Assembly: GCA_964195155.1 (NCBI GenBank)
Contig: CAXMOP010000079.1
Location: 1 to 64,000 of the forward strand
Reading direction: 5' to 3'
From: JACZST01 sp964195155
GTDB taxonomy: Bacteria; Actinomycetota; Acidimicrobiia; Spongiisociales; UBA5794
Length of the DNA stretch: 64,000 nt
Under the pieces are notes generated by a model. The model searched no databases. It saw only the letters and a program-made list of their open reading frames with translations, and was not told where the DNA came from. Shown piece by piece: positions 35,102 through 43,760 of the stretch (position 1 is the first letter of the stretch; each line of letters opens with the position of its first letter). The position numbers were made by a program, and so were the translations under genes.

Positions 35102-35859
35102 TGTTGCTCGTCGCCGACGTCCACGGCGCCGTCGAGCCGCTGCGACGGATCGCCGCGCTCGATGAGCCGCTGCTGATCCTCGGTGATCTGATCAACTTCA
35201 TCGACTACCGCGACAGCTCCGGGATCATTGCGGAGGTCTCGGGTGCCGACCTGGCTTCGCGGTTCGTGCGACTCCGCTCTGAAGGTCTGGCGGAAGCGGC
35301 GTCCGCCATGTGGAGGGAGCACGCCAGGGGCCGCGAGAACGAGCTGCGTGCCCAGTACAACGAAGCCATCGGTGCCGCATACGCCGAGATCTGTGCCGCG
35401 TTCGACGGGACCGAGGCATATGTGACCTACGGCAACGTCGATCGCCCCGATCTGCTGATCGAGCACCTCCCATCGTCGGCCCGGTTCGTCGACCGCGAGG
35501 TCGTCGAGATCGAAGGGCTCGCCGTTGGATTCGCCGGCGGAGGGAGCGAACGGCTCGGGACGCCGGGCGAGGTGAGTGAAGAGGAGATGACCGACAAGCT
35601 CGACCAACTCGGGAAGGTGGACGTCCTTTGCACCCACGTCCCCCCGGAGCTCCCCACCCTTGCTACCGACACCATCGGCGGAAAGGAGAAGGGGTCCCGT
35701 GCCGTTCACCGCTACCTCGAGACCCATCAGCCGCCGTTCCACTACTTCGGGGACATCCATCAACCGAGCGCTACCCGGTGGCGTGTCGGATCCACGGTCA
35801 GTACGAATCTCGGCTACTTCAGGGCGACCGGCCGGGCGACCCGGCACATCGGTGGATGA
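35101..35859 (+). CDS. Calcineurin-like metallophosphoesterase
   Basis: 252 residues from ATG 35101. The dimetal phosphoesterase motifs are present: VADVHGA (DxH), LLILGDLINF (GDxxx), TYGNVDRP (GNxD), CTHVPPE (H) and HYFGDIHQP (GDxH). An unusual 60-residue helical insertion (residues 45-105, Glu/Ala/Arg-rich) sits between the second and third motifs. It probably hydrolyses phosphodiesters or nucleotides in the cytoplasm; the substrate is not evident. Coupled to the small membrane protein and followed after 6 bp by the methyltransferase. Confidence 0.85.
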   Translation: MLLVADVHGAVEPLRRIAALDEPLLILGDLINFIDYRDSSGIIAEVSGADLASRFVRLRSEGLAEAASAMWREHARGRENELRAQYNEAIGAAYAEICAAFDGTEAYVTYGNVDRPDLLIEHLPSSARFVDREVVEIEGLAVGFAGGGSERLGTPGEVSEEEMTDKLDQLGKVDVLCTHVPPELPTLATDTIGGKEKGSRAVHRYLETHQPPFHYFGDIHQPSATRWRVGSTVSTNLGYFRATGRATRHIGG

Positions 35860-35865
35860 GGTTGA

Positions 35866-36591
35866 ATGGCGTCTGATGTCGACCTGGGCCGGCTCGCTGA
35901 GGGGTACCGGCATCGGCCGCCGTCTGATGCCTCGTTGGCGCGGGCACGCCTCGCTGGATCCGAGCTCGCACCGGGCTCGATGATCCTCGATGTCGGTGGC
36001 GGTCCCGGTCACCATGCCGCGGTGTGGTCGGAGCAGCGACACCTGCCGATCGTGCTCGATTCTGCCTCCGAAATGACCAGGCCCGCCCGCAACCGGAGCA
36101 TCGTGGTCGTGCATGGCCTGTCGCAGGCACTGCCGTTCGGTGATGAGCGCTTCGACCTCGCCTGGTTCCACCTGTCCATCCACTACGGCGACTGGCGGGC
36201 CGCCCTCGACGAGGCCCTTCGGGTCACCAAACAGAACGGTCGGATCGAGATCTGGACCCTCGCTGCTGATAACCACGCCACTTCGCTGCTGGCGCAATGG
36301 TTCCCCGCGGTGGTCGAGATCGATCGTGCCCGATTTCCCGCCGGAGCCGATGTCGAGGCCCACCTGGCAGGACACGGTGCAACGGTCCACCGCAGCCACG
36401 AGATCGAGCAGCGAACCAGAACGGTGGGGGAGTGGATTACCGCCGTCGAAGCCGGCTTCGTTTCCACGCTGCAGTTTGTCAGCGACGGAGAGCTCGCCGC
36501 GGGCTTGGCGGGCTTCCGACGGGCGTATCCCGACCCCTCGGCCAACATCGCCTACGAGATGCGATTCGACCGGGTGGTGGCCCGGAGGTAG
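35866..36591 (+). CDS. Class I SAM-dependent methyltransferase
   Basis: 241 residues. Motif I is MILDVGGGPGHHA; VLDSASEM serves as motif II, and LPFGDERFDLAWFHLSIHYG is the UbiE-like post-motif region, followed by ALDEALRVTKQNGRIEIWTL. C-terminal domain typical of small-molecule methyltransferases. Substrate unknown. It lies in a run of same-strand genes (phosphoesterase to ArsA). Confidence 0.85.
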   Translation: MASDVDLGRLAEGYRHRPPSDASLARARLAGSELAPGSMILDVGGGPGHHAAVWSEQRHLPIVLDSASEMTRPARNRSIVVVHGLSQALPFGDERFDLAWFHLSIHYGDWRAALDEALRVTKQNGRIEIWTLAADNHATSLLAQWFPAVVEIDRARFPAGADVEAHLAGHGATVHRSHEIEQRTRTVGEWITAVEAGFVSTLQFVSDGELAAGLAGFRRAYPDPSANIAYEMRFDRVVARR

Positions 36592-36635
36592 CGCTAGCCT
36601 TCGTAGTGGCTCAACGGAGCCAAGAGGAGCTGGCC

Positions 36636-37070
36636 ATGGAAGGCACCGTCCAAACGATCGAGGTCTCTGCGGAGCCGGACCGCGTCTATGAGATCGCTAT
36701 CGACCTCGAGGCCTACGCCGACTGGGCGGATGGAGTGAGCTCTGCCGAGGTGACGGAGACCGACGATGAGGGCCGGCCGAGGGTCGCGGACTTTACGGTC
36801 GACGCCATGATCAAGGAGATTTCCTACACGCTCGAGTACGACTATGCCGGAAGCGGGTTCACCTGGAGCGCTCGGCCCAACGAAGACATCGCATTACTCG
36901 AGGGCAGCTACGAGTTCAATCAGCTCGACGACGGAGGGACCGAGGTGGTCTACGCGCTTCGCATCGAGCCGTCGTTCAAGGTTCCGGGGTTCCTTCGCCG
37001 CCAGGCCGAAAAGCGCATCGTCGGCCCGGCCCTCCGCGGCCTCAAGAACCAGGCCGAAGCGAGCGCCTGA
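36636..37070 (+). CDS. SRPBCC-family (polyketide cyclase/START-like) protein
   Basis: 144 residues from ATG 36636, with AGAGGAG 7 nt upstream. TVQTIEVSAEPDRVYEIAIDLEAYADW is the typical SRPBCC start and the C-terminal helix PSFKVPGFLRRQAEKRIVGP closes the ligand pocket. Proteins of this size bind lipids or hydrophobic molecules or act in cell-envelope processes. The stop overlaps the start of the ArsA gene by one base (TGATG), tying it to that ATPase. Confidence 0.85.
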   Translation: MEGTVQTIEVSAEPDRVYEIAIDLEAYADWADGVSSAEVTETDDEGRPRVADFTVDAMIKEISYTLEYDYAGSGFTWSARPNEDIALLEGSYEFNQLDDGGTEVVYALRIEPSFKVPGFLRRQAEKRIVGPALRGLKNQAEASA

Positions 37071-38236
37071 TGCGCGTCGTCCTGATCACCGGCAAGGGCG
37101 GGGTGGGAAAGACCACCGTGTCGGCCGCGACGGCCATCCGCACCGCCGACCTGGGCCATCGCACCCTGGTCATGTCGACCGATCCAGCACATTCGCTCGG
37201 CGATGCCTTCGACGTGAAACTCGGCGACGCGCCGACCGGCGTCATCGACAACCTGGACGCCCAGCAAATCGACTCGCAAACGCGGCTCGAGGAATCATGG
37301 GGGCCGGTCCGCGACTATCTGACCAAGGTGTTCGACTGGTCGGGGCTCGAGGGAGTCGAGGCCGAGGAGCTCACGGTATTTCCCGGAATGGACGAGCTCT
37401 TTTCCTTGGCGAGTGTCCGCGAGCACGTCTCGTCGGGAAACTACGACGTCGTGATTGTCGACTGTGCCCCGACCGCCGAGACCCTGCGTCTCCTCAGCCT
37501 CCCCGAAGTGATGGCCTGGTACATGGACAAGTTGTTCCCGGTGAGCAAGCAGGTCGCCAAGGTAGTGCGGCCAGTCCTCAGCAGGATGTCGAGCCTTCCC
37601 GTGGCAGACGATCAGGTCTTTGACACCATTGCCACCTTCTACGACCGGCTCGACGGTGTGCGCGAAATACTCGCCGACCCCGAGGTGACCTCGGCGCGCC
37701 TGGTGATGAACCCGGAGAAGATGGTCATCGCTGAGGCAAAACGCACCTACACCTATCTCGGGCTCTTCGGGTACGCGGTCGACTCGGCAATCGTCAATCG
37801 GATGCTGCCCGAGAGGGTGACCGACCCCTATTTCGATGAGTGGCGGCAGATTCAGAAGGGGCACATGGAGGATGTCGCCGAAGGCTTCACCGACATCGAC
37901 ATTCGCACGCTGCGCCTGTTCGATCAGGAGATGGTCGGCGTTGAGCGTCTGCGGATCGTCGGTGACGAGCTCTACGGCGACACGGATCCAGCCAAGAAAC
38001 TTTCCGAGGGACGACCGTTTCGCGTGGAAGAGGATGGGGACGACGTGGTGCTCGTGGTCGGCATGCCCTTCGCCGAGCATGACCAACTCGACGTCATGCG
38101 CCACGACCACGAGCTGTTTGTAACGGTCGGCCAGTACCGTCGCTCGATCGTGCTCCCGGACTCGCTGAAGCGCCGCGAGGTGGTGCGCGCCAACCTCGCC
38201 GATGGAGAGCTTCGCGTCACCTTCGGGACTCCATGA
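37070..38236 (+). CDS. ArsA/Get3-family ATPase with C-terminal HSP20-like domain
   Basis: 388 residues. Deviant Walker A GKGGVGKTT with the signature Lys, MSTDPAHSLGDAF (switch I), VIVDCAPTAETLRLLSLPE (switch II) and the long alpha-helical region with MSSLPVADDQVFD. Residues from about 310 form an ArsA_HSP20-type beta domain (VVLVVGMPFAEHDQLDV). No arsenite-binding cysteine cluster or arsB/arsR gene is near, so a client-handling (Get3-like) or envelope role is more likely. It follows the SRPBCC gene and precedes a 62-residue protein, both by overlap. Confidence 0.9.
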   Translation: MRVVLITGKGGVGKTTVSAATAIRTADLGHRTLVMSTDPAHSLGDAFDVKLGDAPTGVIDNLDAQQIDSQTRLEESWGPVRDYLTKVFDWSGLEGVEAEELTVFPGMDELFSLASVREHVSSGNYDVVIVDCAPTAETLRLLSLPEVMAWYMDKLFPVSKQVAKVVRPVLSRMSSLPVADDQVFDTIATFYDRLDGVREILADPEVTSARLVMNPEKMVIAEAKRTYTYLGLFGYAVDSAIVNRMLPERVTDPYFDEWRQIQKGHMEDVAEGFTDIDIRTLRLFDQEMVGVERLRIVGDELYGDTDPAKKLSEGRPFRVEEDGDDVVLVVGMPFAEHDQLDVMRHDHELFVTVGQYRRSIVLPDSLKRREVVRANLADGELRVTFGTP

Positions 38237-38421
38237 TGCTGGACAACCTCCCCGACCCGCAGACGATTGCCGCCGGACTGCAGCGGGCAGCGGTGCACTG
38301 GGCCAAGGCGGGATACGAGGTCGCCGCCGGAGTGGGCGCCTTCTTCGATGAGTTGATCAACGGGGACGATGAACGCGACGATCAGGGCGGGGGAGGACCC
38401 ACCCGGATCGAGGTCGACTGA
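38233..38421 (+). CDS. Small acidic protein coupled to the ArsA-family ATPase
   Basis: 62 residues from ATG 38233; ATGA overlap with the ATPase stop. A helix (DPQTIAAGLQRAAVHWAKAGYEVAAGVGAFF) is followed by an acidic, Gly-rich tail (DDERDDQGGGG). Not recognised. Coupling suggests a partner of the ATPase. Its stop lies at the edge of a repeat element. Confidence 0.65.
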   Translation: MMLDNLPDPQTIAAGLQRAAVHWAKAGYEVAAGVGAFFDELINGDDERDDQGGGGPTRIEVD

Positions 38422-38500
38422 GTCGTCAGCCTTCAGCCATCAGTCGTCAGTAGGACCACCTCGATCGGACTGAAGACTGTGGACTGAAGATTGTGGACTA
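38420..38500. repeat. Word-repeat hairpin between convergent ArsA operon and beta-propeller gene
   Basis: Words CAGTCGTCAGT (38441-38451) and ACTGAAGACTG (38469-38479) pair with one mismatch; surrounding copies CTTCAGCC, GGACTGAAGA and TGTGGACTA extend it. It contains the stop codons of both convergent genes (TGA 38419-38421, TAG on the other strand 38498-38500). Confidence 0.7.
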
Positions 38501-40489
38501 TCCGAATGCCACCCAGTCGATGGTCTCCAGCGAGTCGGTGTCCGACAGCATCACACCGACGTCCGAGACCGTGATCAGCTGCCCGTTGATGAGCAGGGAC
38601 CGGCGAATCGGCACGTCCCAACCCCACGCCGCCTTGGCGCCGTGGGTGACGGCCCCGATCTCGTCGATGCCGCCCGGGCCGATCTCGAGGACCATCGCGC
38701 CGGCCTGCGGGCCGTCAACGCGTTCATCCCAGCGCTGGAACGGGATGACGGTGAGACCATCGGAAGGATCGAAGAGGAAGGCGTGGTGATCCCACTCGAC
38801 CTCGGAGTGGCCGTCCTTCATCGTGAACCGGTCGGTGCGCTCCGGGTCGTTGGGATCGGTCACGTCGAACAGCGACGCCTGCAAGCCAAAGACCCTGCCG
38901 TTTTCGTCGGCGTCCTGGCCGACGCCAAGCAGGTGACCGTCGCCGACCGGGTGCAGATACGCCGAGTAGCCCGGGATCTTCAGCTCACCTTCGACCGATG
39001 GCCGCTTCGGATCCGACAGGTCGAGCACGTACAGCGGATCGACCTGGCGGAAGGTGACCACGTAGCCGCGATCGGCGATCATGCGCACGGCGTAGATCCG
39101 CTCTCCACGGCCAAGCCCGTCGACGGATCCGACGACCTCGAGTTCGTTTCCGTTGTCACGAAGCACACTGACGAGCGACTCGGAATCCGGGGTGTCCCAC
39201 CACTGTGGCGATGTGGTCGAGGCGACCCTCAGATCGCCTTGCCACTCCGACATCGACCACTGGCTGAGCATGTAGCCGGGGACGGCGCCCGACGCCCGGT
39301 ACTCGGCGCTGCGCGGCTCCAGGCTGAACTTGTGGATCAGGGTCTTCATGTCAGTGGGCTGGTCACCGGACTCCCAGACCACCGGCGAGATCCAGCGGGA
39401 AGTTGCCACGTATGCCGCCTCACCGGATGAGTAGACGATCTCGCCGTCGGCGAACACTGCCGTGGCGTCGCCAATCAGCAGCTCATTCGGATCAAGGGTG
39501 ACCAGCGAAAGCGTGTTGAGCCCGGAGAACTCTTCCGGGCTGTGGGTGCGATGGCATTCGAGCAGCGTGCCCTCGGCGACGATGCGGTCCACCCCGGCGT
39601 GGTCGGTGACCACGTAGTAGGGGAGCCAGTTCTCGATCGTCGAATTGCGGATGATCTCGCGGTTCTCTTCCTCGGCGATGCGCTCGGAGCGCAAACCGCC
39701 ACCCTCGGGATACGACCACGCGAACCCGGTCGGCTGGGAAGTGATGACCAAACGGATGGCCCCGTCGACCATCCTCGCCGAGACGAAGCGTCCATCGATC
39801 TGGAGGCTCCGTGCGAGCTCGGGATCGCCGGGGTCGCTGATGTCAATCGCGGTGACTATGACCTTCGGGGTCTGCTGCGGGTAGAACCCGGCGACGTCGG
39901 TCTCGACGGCGCTGCTCTCGATGAAGGGCAGGACCTCGTAGTAGCCCGTCGAGGGTGCGATGACCACCACCCGGTCGCCATCGAGGAAGATGCTCTCGGA
40001 CCAGAAGCCGAGGTCGATCGACCCGGCGAGGCTGAGGCGGTCGCCGTCGATAAGGATCACCTGCAGCCTGCCGCCGGTGACCACGACGATGCGCTCACCG
40101 TCGGTCTTCACCAGATCGGGCTCATCGATGCCGAGCTCCTGGAGGTTGGTGCCGATCACGCTCTGGCCGGCAAAACCGGCGACGTCGGAGGACTCCGCGG
40201 CCGCCGCGGTGGTGGTGAACTCATCGAAGAAAAGCGGGCCCGGGTAGTACCCGTCCCCATAGAGCCCGTATGGCCCAACGAGATCGATGGCGTGCTCAAT
40301 CGTCCAATCGAGCAGGTCGTCGCACGCATCGAATCGTATCAGCGCGTGCGCTGCGTTCGGGGTAGGCGTATGGACGATGGTCGGGCCCGGTATGCCGGGA
40401 CTTGGGGTCGTGGGGCCGGGAACGATGTCGCCGCTGCAGGCAGCGAGCAGCATTGCTCCGACGATGGCTGCTGTCATGATCCGACGCAT
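38498..40489 (-). CDS. Beta-propeller domain lipoprotein
   Basis: 663 residues from ATG 40489; GGAGG 4-5 nt upstream decides the start. A lipobox (MLLAACSGD) follows the signal helix. Downstream are IDEPDLVKTDGERIVVVTGG and LYVLDLSDPKRPSVEGELKIPGY-like blades (shown in parts), which match the bacterial beta-propeller family PF09826 with its repeated [V/L]DLSDP strands. It is likely a surface-exposed scaffold or binding protein; no catalytic signature. Divergent from the ROK kinase gene. Confidence 0.85.
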   Translation of the reverse strand: MRRIMTAAIVGAMLLAACSGDIVPGPTTPSPGIPGPTIVHTPTPNAAHALIRFDACDDLLDWTIEHAIDLVGPYGLYGDGYYPGPLFFDEFTTTAAAAESSDVAGFAGQSVIGTNLQELGIDEPDLVKTDGERIVVVTGGRLQVILIDGDRLSLAGSIDLGFWSESIFLDGDRVVVIAPSTGYYEVLPFIESSAVETDVAGFYPQQTPKVIVTAIDISDPGDPELARSLQIDGRFVSARMVDGAIRLVITSQPTGFAWSYPEGGGLRSERIAEEENREIIRNSTIENWLPYYVVTDHAGVDRIVAEGTLLECHRTHSPEEFSGLNTLSLVTLDPNELLIGDATAVFADGEIVYSSGEAAYVATSRWISPVVWESGDQPTDMKTLIHKFSLEPRSAEYRASGAVPGYMLSQWSMSEWQGDLRVASTTSPQWWDTPDSESLVSVLRDNGNELEVVGSVDGLGRGERIYAVRMIADRGYVVTFRQVDPLYVLDLSDPKRPSVEGELKIPGYSAYLHPVGDGHLLGVGQDADENGRVFGLQASLFDVTDPNDPERTDRFTMKDGHSEVEWDHHAFLFDPSDGLTVIPFQRWDERVDGPQAGAMVLEIGPGGIDEIGAVTHGAKAAWGWDVPIRRSLLINGQLITVSDVGVMLSDTDSLETIDWVAFG

Positions 40490-40572
40490 GCGTCCTCCCG
40501 ATCGCAGGGTGGTTCGGGGGTGTGACGCCGCGGATCCGCTTGAAGGTTCCCGCACTGATAGCCTTCCCGGCC

Positions 40573-41490
40573 ATGGCCACGATCGGCGTCGACATTGGAG
40601 GCACCAAGGCCGCCGCGGTGCGCCTCGAAGACGGGGACGTGGCAGACCGGGTCACGACCACCGTGTACAAGGGGGATCTCGTTGCCAGCATCGCCGATAC
40701 GGTGCAAGGTCTGTGGACCGACGAGGTCACCGCGGTGGGGGTCGGTCTCGCCGGTCTCGTGCGATGGCCGGAAGGAGTCTTCGTCTGGGGTCCGCACCTC
40801 GACTGGAAAGAGGTCCCCTTGCGTGACGATCTCGAAGCAGAGCTCGGAGTGTCGGTGACGGTCGACAACGACGCCAACATGTCGGCATTCGGGGAGCTGC
40901 AATCCGGCGCCGGTGCCGGCTTCAGCGACTTTCTCATGGTGACTCTGGGAACCGGAATCGGTGGCGGTATCGTCGCCGGTGGGTCGATTTACCGGGGAGA
41001 CTCCTTCGCCGGCGAGTTCGGGCACATGACCGTGGACACCAGGGGGCTGCTGTGCGATTGCGGCAAGCGGGGCTGCTGGGAAACCGTTGCTTCGGGTCCG
41101 GCGCTCGTTCGGCTGGCCCGCGAGGTGATTGCTCTCAACCCCGGCGGGTCACTGGCGTCCCGGATCGGCGATCGACCGTTCACCGGAGATGAGATCACCG
41201 GGGCGGCCGATGCTGGGGACGAGGTCGCCCGCGGGTTGGTTGCCCAGGTCGGTGCGGAGTTCGGCCGAGGCCTCGGTAGCCTTATCTCGATCTTCGATCC
41301 CGAGTTGATTCTTGTTGGTGGAGGACTTGGATCGATCGGAGAGTCGCTGCTCGGACCGGCCAGGAGGGTCGCCACCGAGGGGCTGCACGGCGGCTCCTAC
41401 CGGCTGCTGCCCCCGATCCTGGTCGCCGGGTTGGGTCCAAGCGCCGGCGCAATCGGTGCGGCGGCGATGGCAGCGGAGGAGATTGGATGA
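40573..41490 (+). CDS. ROK-family sugar kinase (glucokinase-like)
   Basis: 305 residues from ATG 40573. ATIGVDIGGTKAAAVRL is the ATP-binding phosphate-1 motif, VDNDANMSAFGE contains the catalytic Asp, TLGTGIGGGIV the phosphate-2 motif and CDCGKRGCWETVASGPAL the ROK zinc site. Typical ROK glucokinases of actinobacteria are about this length. Product: glucose 6-phosphate (family inference), which fits a genome with 6-phosphogluconate dehydrogenase. ATGA overlap with the DUF1232 gene. Confidence 0.9.
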   Translation: MATIGVDIGGTKAAAVRLEDGDVADRVTTTVYKGDLVASIADTVQGLWTDEVTAVGVGLAGLVRWPEGVFVWGPHLDWKEVPLRDDLEAELGVSVTVDNDANMSAFGELQSGAGAGFSDFLMVTLGTGIGGGIVAGGSIYRGDSFAGEFGHMTVDTRGLLCDCGKRGCWETVASGPALVRLAREVIALNPGGSLASRIGDRPFTGDEITGAADAGDEVARGLVAQVGAEFGRGLGSLISIFDPELILVGGGLGSIGESLLGPARRVATEGLHGGSYRLLPPILVAGLGPSAGAIGAAAMAAEEIG

Positions 41491-41873
41491 AACCGGTACC
41501 GATGGATCAGAACGACCAGTGGCGAGCGACGGTCCGCGAGGGGATCATGCTCCTTCCCAATGTGGTGAAGCTTCTGGCGCGCATCGCCACGGACCGGAGG
41601 GTCACCGTCCGATCGAAGGCGTTTGCCGCTGCGGTGTTGGTTTACGTGATCTCACCGATCGACCTCATCCCCGACTTTGTGATCGGATTCGGCAAACTCG
41701 ACGACCTCATCCTGTCCGCGGTGGCGATCCAGCATCTCATCGAGTCCGCGGGGCCCGAGATCGTGGCCGAGCATTGGGACGGCTCTGAGGCGTCGCTCGA
41801 CATGATCCTGACCGCCGCCGAGATGGGCGCTGAGGTGATCCCAAAGCCGATCAGGAAGATGCTGCCCGGCTAG
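41487..41873 (+). CDS. DUF1232 membrane-associated protein
   Basis: 128 residues from ATG 41487. DRRVTVRSKAFAAAVLVYVISPIDLIPDFVIGFGKLDDL is split over the conserved DUF1232 block, recognised by YVISPIDLIPDF. The helix is amphipathic to hydrophobic. Function unknown. Translationally coupled to the ROK kinase by ATGA. Confidence 0.85.
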   Translation: MKPVPMDQNDQWRATVREGIMLLPNVVKLLARIATDRRVTVRSKAFAAAVLVYVISPIDLIPDFVIGFGKLDDLILSAVAIQHLIESAGPEIVAEHWDGSEASLDMILTAAEMGAEVIPKPIRKMLPG

Positions 41874-41896
41874 CTGAGCGTCCTTTTAGTTCCCTC

Positions 41897-41984
41897 CTTC
41901 GCACCAATAGGTTTGCCATGTTTGTTGGGCGGCTCGCGGGGGCTCGCCGCCTGACTGTCTGATCTCGTCCTCGCTGGTGCGAAG
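41897..41984. repeat. 10-bp perfect inverted repeat upstream of the aminotransferase gene
   Basis: CTTCGCACCA (41897-41906) and TGGTGCGAAG (41975-41984) flank a GC-rich core (GGCGGCTCGC...CTCGCCGCC) that can fold further. It begins 24 bp after the DUF1232 stop, so a terminator is plausible. The following 90 bp contain word-like repeats (CAATACGCAACACGCACGCAAC). Confidence 0.5.
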
Positions 41985-42111
41985 CACTTCGGTATGCGTC
42001 CGCGATCTCAACTACTCAAGCGAGCGGACCGGGCGCTACTCGGACCTCGCAATACGCAACACGCACGCAACCATCCTCTGACTCATAGGGACGGACGCCT
42101 ACCCTTCGCCC

Positions 42112-43284
42112 ATGAAGTTCCGCCGCGTTGACACGCTTCCCCCGTACGTGTTTTCCGACGTGAGCCGGCGTAGTCTCGAGGCCCGCCGCAGTGGCGTCGA
42201 CGTCATCGATCTTGGCTTTGGCAACCCGGATATCCCGTCGCCGCCCCAGGTCGTCGACAAGCTGGTCGAGGCGGCGCGGAATCCAAGAAACCATGCGTAT
42301 TCCGCGTCAAAGGGCTTGCCGAACCTGCGCAAGGCCGTTGCCGATCGGTACCGGCGACGCCATGGCGTCGAGCTCGACCCCGAGACCGAAGTGATCAACA
42401 CCATCGGCGCCAAGGAGGGCTTGTCGCACCTGATGTGGGCGCTGGTCCAGCCGGGTGACGTCGCCCTCGTGCCCGAGCCGTCGTACCCGATCCACATCTA
42501 TGCCGCAGTCCTGGCCGGTGCCGACGTGCGCCGCGTCCACCTGTCGACCGGTGCCGACTTCTTCGATCGGCTCACCGAGGCGTTCCACTCCAGTTGGCCG
42601 AAGCCTCGCGTGATCGTCACTTCCTTCCCGCACAACCCGACCACGGCCACCGTCGGAGTCGAGTTCTTCGAGCGCCTGGTGGCGTTCGCCCACCGCCACG
42701 ACACGATGCTGGTCCACGACTTCGCCTACGCCGACATCTCCTACGGCGGATACGAGCCGCCGAGCCTGCTCCAGGTCCCGGGGGCAAAAGAGGTGGGTGT
42801 CGAGCTGTACACGCTTTCGAAGAGCCATTCGATGGCTGGGTGGCGGGTCGGCTTCGTCGTCGGCAACCCCGAGATGGTTGACGCTCTGGCCCAGCTCAAG
42901 TCTTATCTGGACTACGGCACCTTCCAGCCCATTCAGATCGCCTCCATCATCGCGCTCAACGAATGCGATGACTATGTGCCGGAGGTCGTTGACACCTACG
43001 CGCGCCGGCGCGACATCCTCGTCGATGGCCTGAATCGCCTGGGTTGGGAGGTCGATCGACCAGACGCCACGATGTTCGTGTGGGCGCCGATACCACGCGA
43101 GTACGAAGCAATGGGCTCGCTGACCTTCGCCTTGCACCTTCTCGACCAGGGCCAGGTCACGGTCAGCCCCGGTATCGGATTCGGCCCGTCGGGTGACGGC
43201 CATGTCCGCTTTGCGCTCGTTGAGAACGATCAGCGGATCGCTCAGGCCGTGCGCGGAATCCGAAAGGCACTGGATCGGGCGTAA
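42112..43284 (+). CDS. Class I/II PLP-dependent aminotransferase (AlaC-like)
   Basis: 390 residues. Fold-type I blocks: DVIDLGFGNPDIPSP, PSYPIHIYAAVLAGAD, TSFPHNPTTATV, VHDFAYADISYGGYEPPS and the PLP Lys in LYTLSKSHSMAGWRVGF. The sequence is closest in style to AlaC/YugH-type alanine or aspartate transaminases (glutamate-pyruvate). Monocistronic, downstream of a hairpin region. Substrate specificity is inferred only. Confidence 0.87.
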   Translation: MKFRRVDTLPPYVFSDVSRRSLEARRSGVDVIDLGFGNPDIPSPPQVVDKLVEAARNPRNHAYSASKGLPNLRKAVADRYRRRHGVELDPETEVINTIGAKEGLSHLMWALVQPGDVALVPEPSYPIHIYAAVLAGADVRRVHLSTGADFFDRLTEAFHSSWPKPRVIVTSFPHNPTTATVGVEFFERLVAFAHRHDTMLVHDFAYADISYGGYEPPSLLQVPGAKEVGVELYTLSKSHSMAGWRVGFVVGNPEMVDALAQLKSYLDYGTFQPIQIASIIALNECDDYVPEVVDTYARRRDILVDGLNRLGWEVDRPDATMFVWAPIPREYEAMGSLTFALHLLDQGQVTVSPGIGFGPSGDGHVRFALVENDQRIAQAVRGIRKALDRA

Positions 43285-43346
43285 CTCCGTGTAGCTCCCG
43301 CCTCGCGAAAACTCAACTCCGGTGGTCACTGGGCCGATTGGATCGT

Positions 43347-43760
43347 ATGAGCGAGTTTCGAGCCATCATGGTCACGGTCGTCGCCGGATCCGCAGGGGTG
43401 CTCACCGGGATCCTCACCGCCTTCGGTTTGAACGCCGGTTTCGACCTCGGGGCAGCTCCCTTCGGCTCTCCAGTCCCGTCGGATCTGTCGGTCGTACTGG
43501 GGGTTGCGGGACTGATCTTCACCCCGGCCATCGCGCTGCGTCATGCCGACTTCGGCCTGGCCAAAGTCACGTCCGCACTCGCAGGGGTGTGGATTGTCCT
43601 CCTGGTGGCGTCGATCGGTCCCGTACTCAAGGCCGTGGGTTTCCCCCTGTTTCCCTTCGCCCTTGCCCCCGCAGCGTTGATCATCGCCCGGGTGATCGCC
43701 GGTCCCTTCACCGCCTATATCGTCGCAAGGCCGACGGCGGTTGCAACCGCCAGCCGCTGA
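43347..43760 (+). CDS. Four-TM membrane protein of unknown function
   Basis: 137 residues from ATG 43347 (TTG 43338 is also in frame). Helices at IMVTVVAGSAGVLTGILTAF, LSVVLGVAGLIFTPAIAL, VTSALAGVWIVLLVASI and FPFALAPAALIIARVIAG. Its 3' end overlaps the 3' end of the truncated cyclase gene by 46 bp on the opposite strand, probably where a deletion joined the two. Confidence 0.6.
   Translation: MSEFRAIMVTVVAGSAGVLTGILTAFGLNAGFDLGAAPFGSPVPSDLSVVLGVAGLIFTPAIALRHADFGLAKVTSALAGVWIVLLVASIGPVLKAVGFPLFPFALAPAALIIARVIAGPFTAYIVARPTAVATASR

Noticed and set aside
34825..36399. 524-codon open frame on the - strand
   Set aside because: Antisense to three genes with recognisable families.
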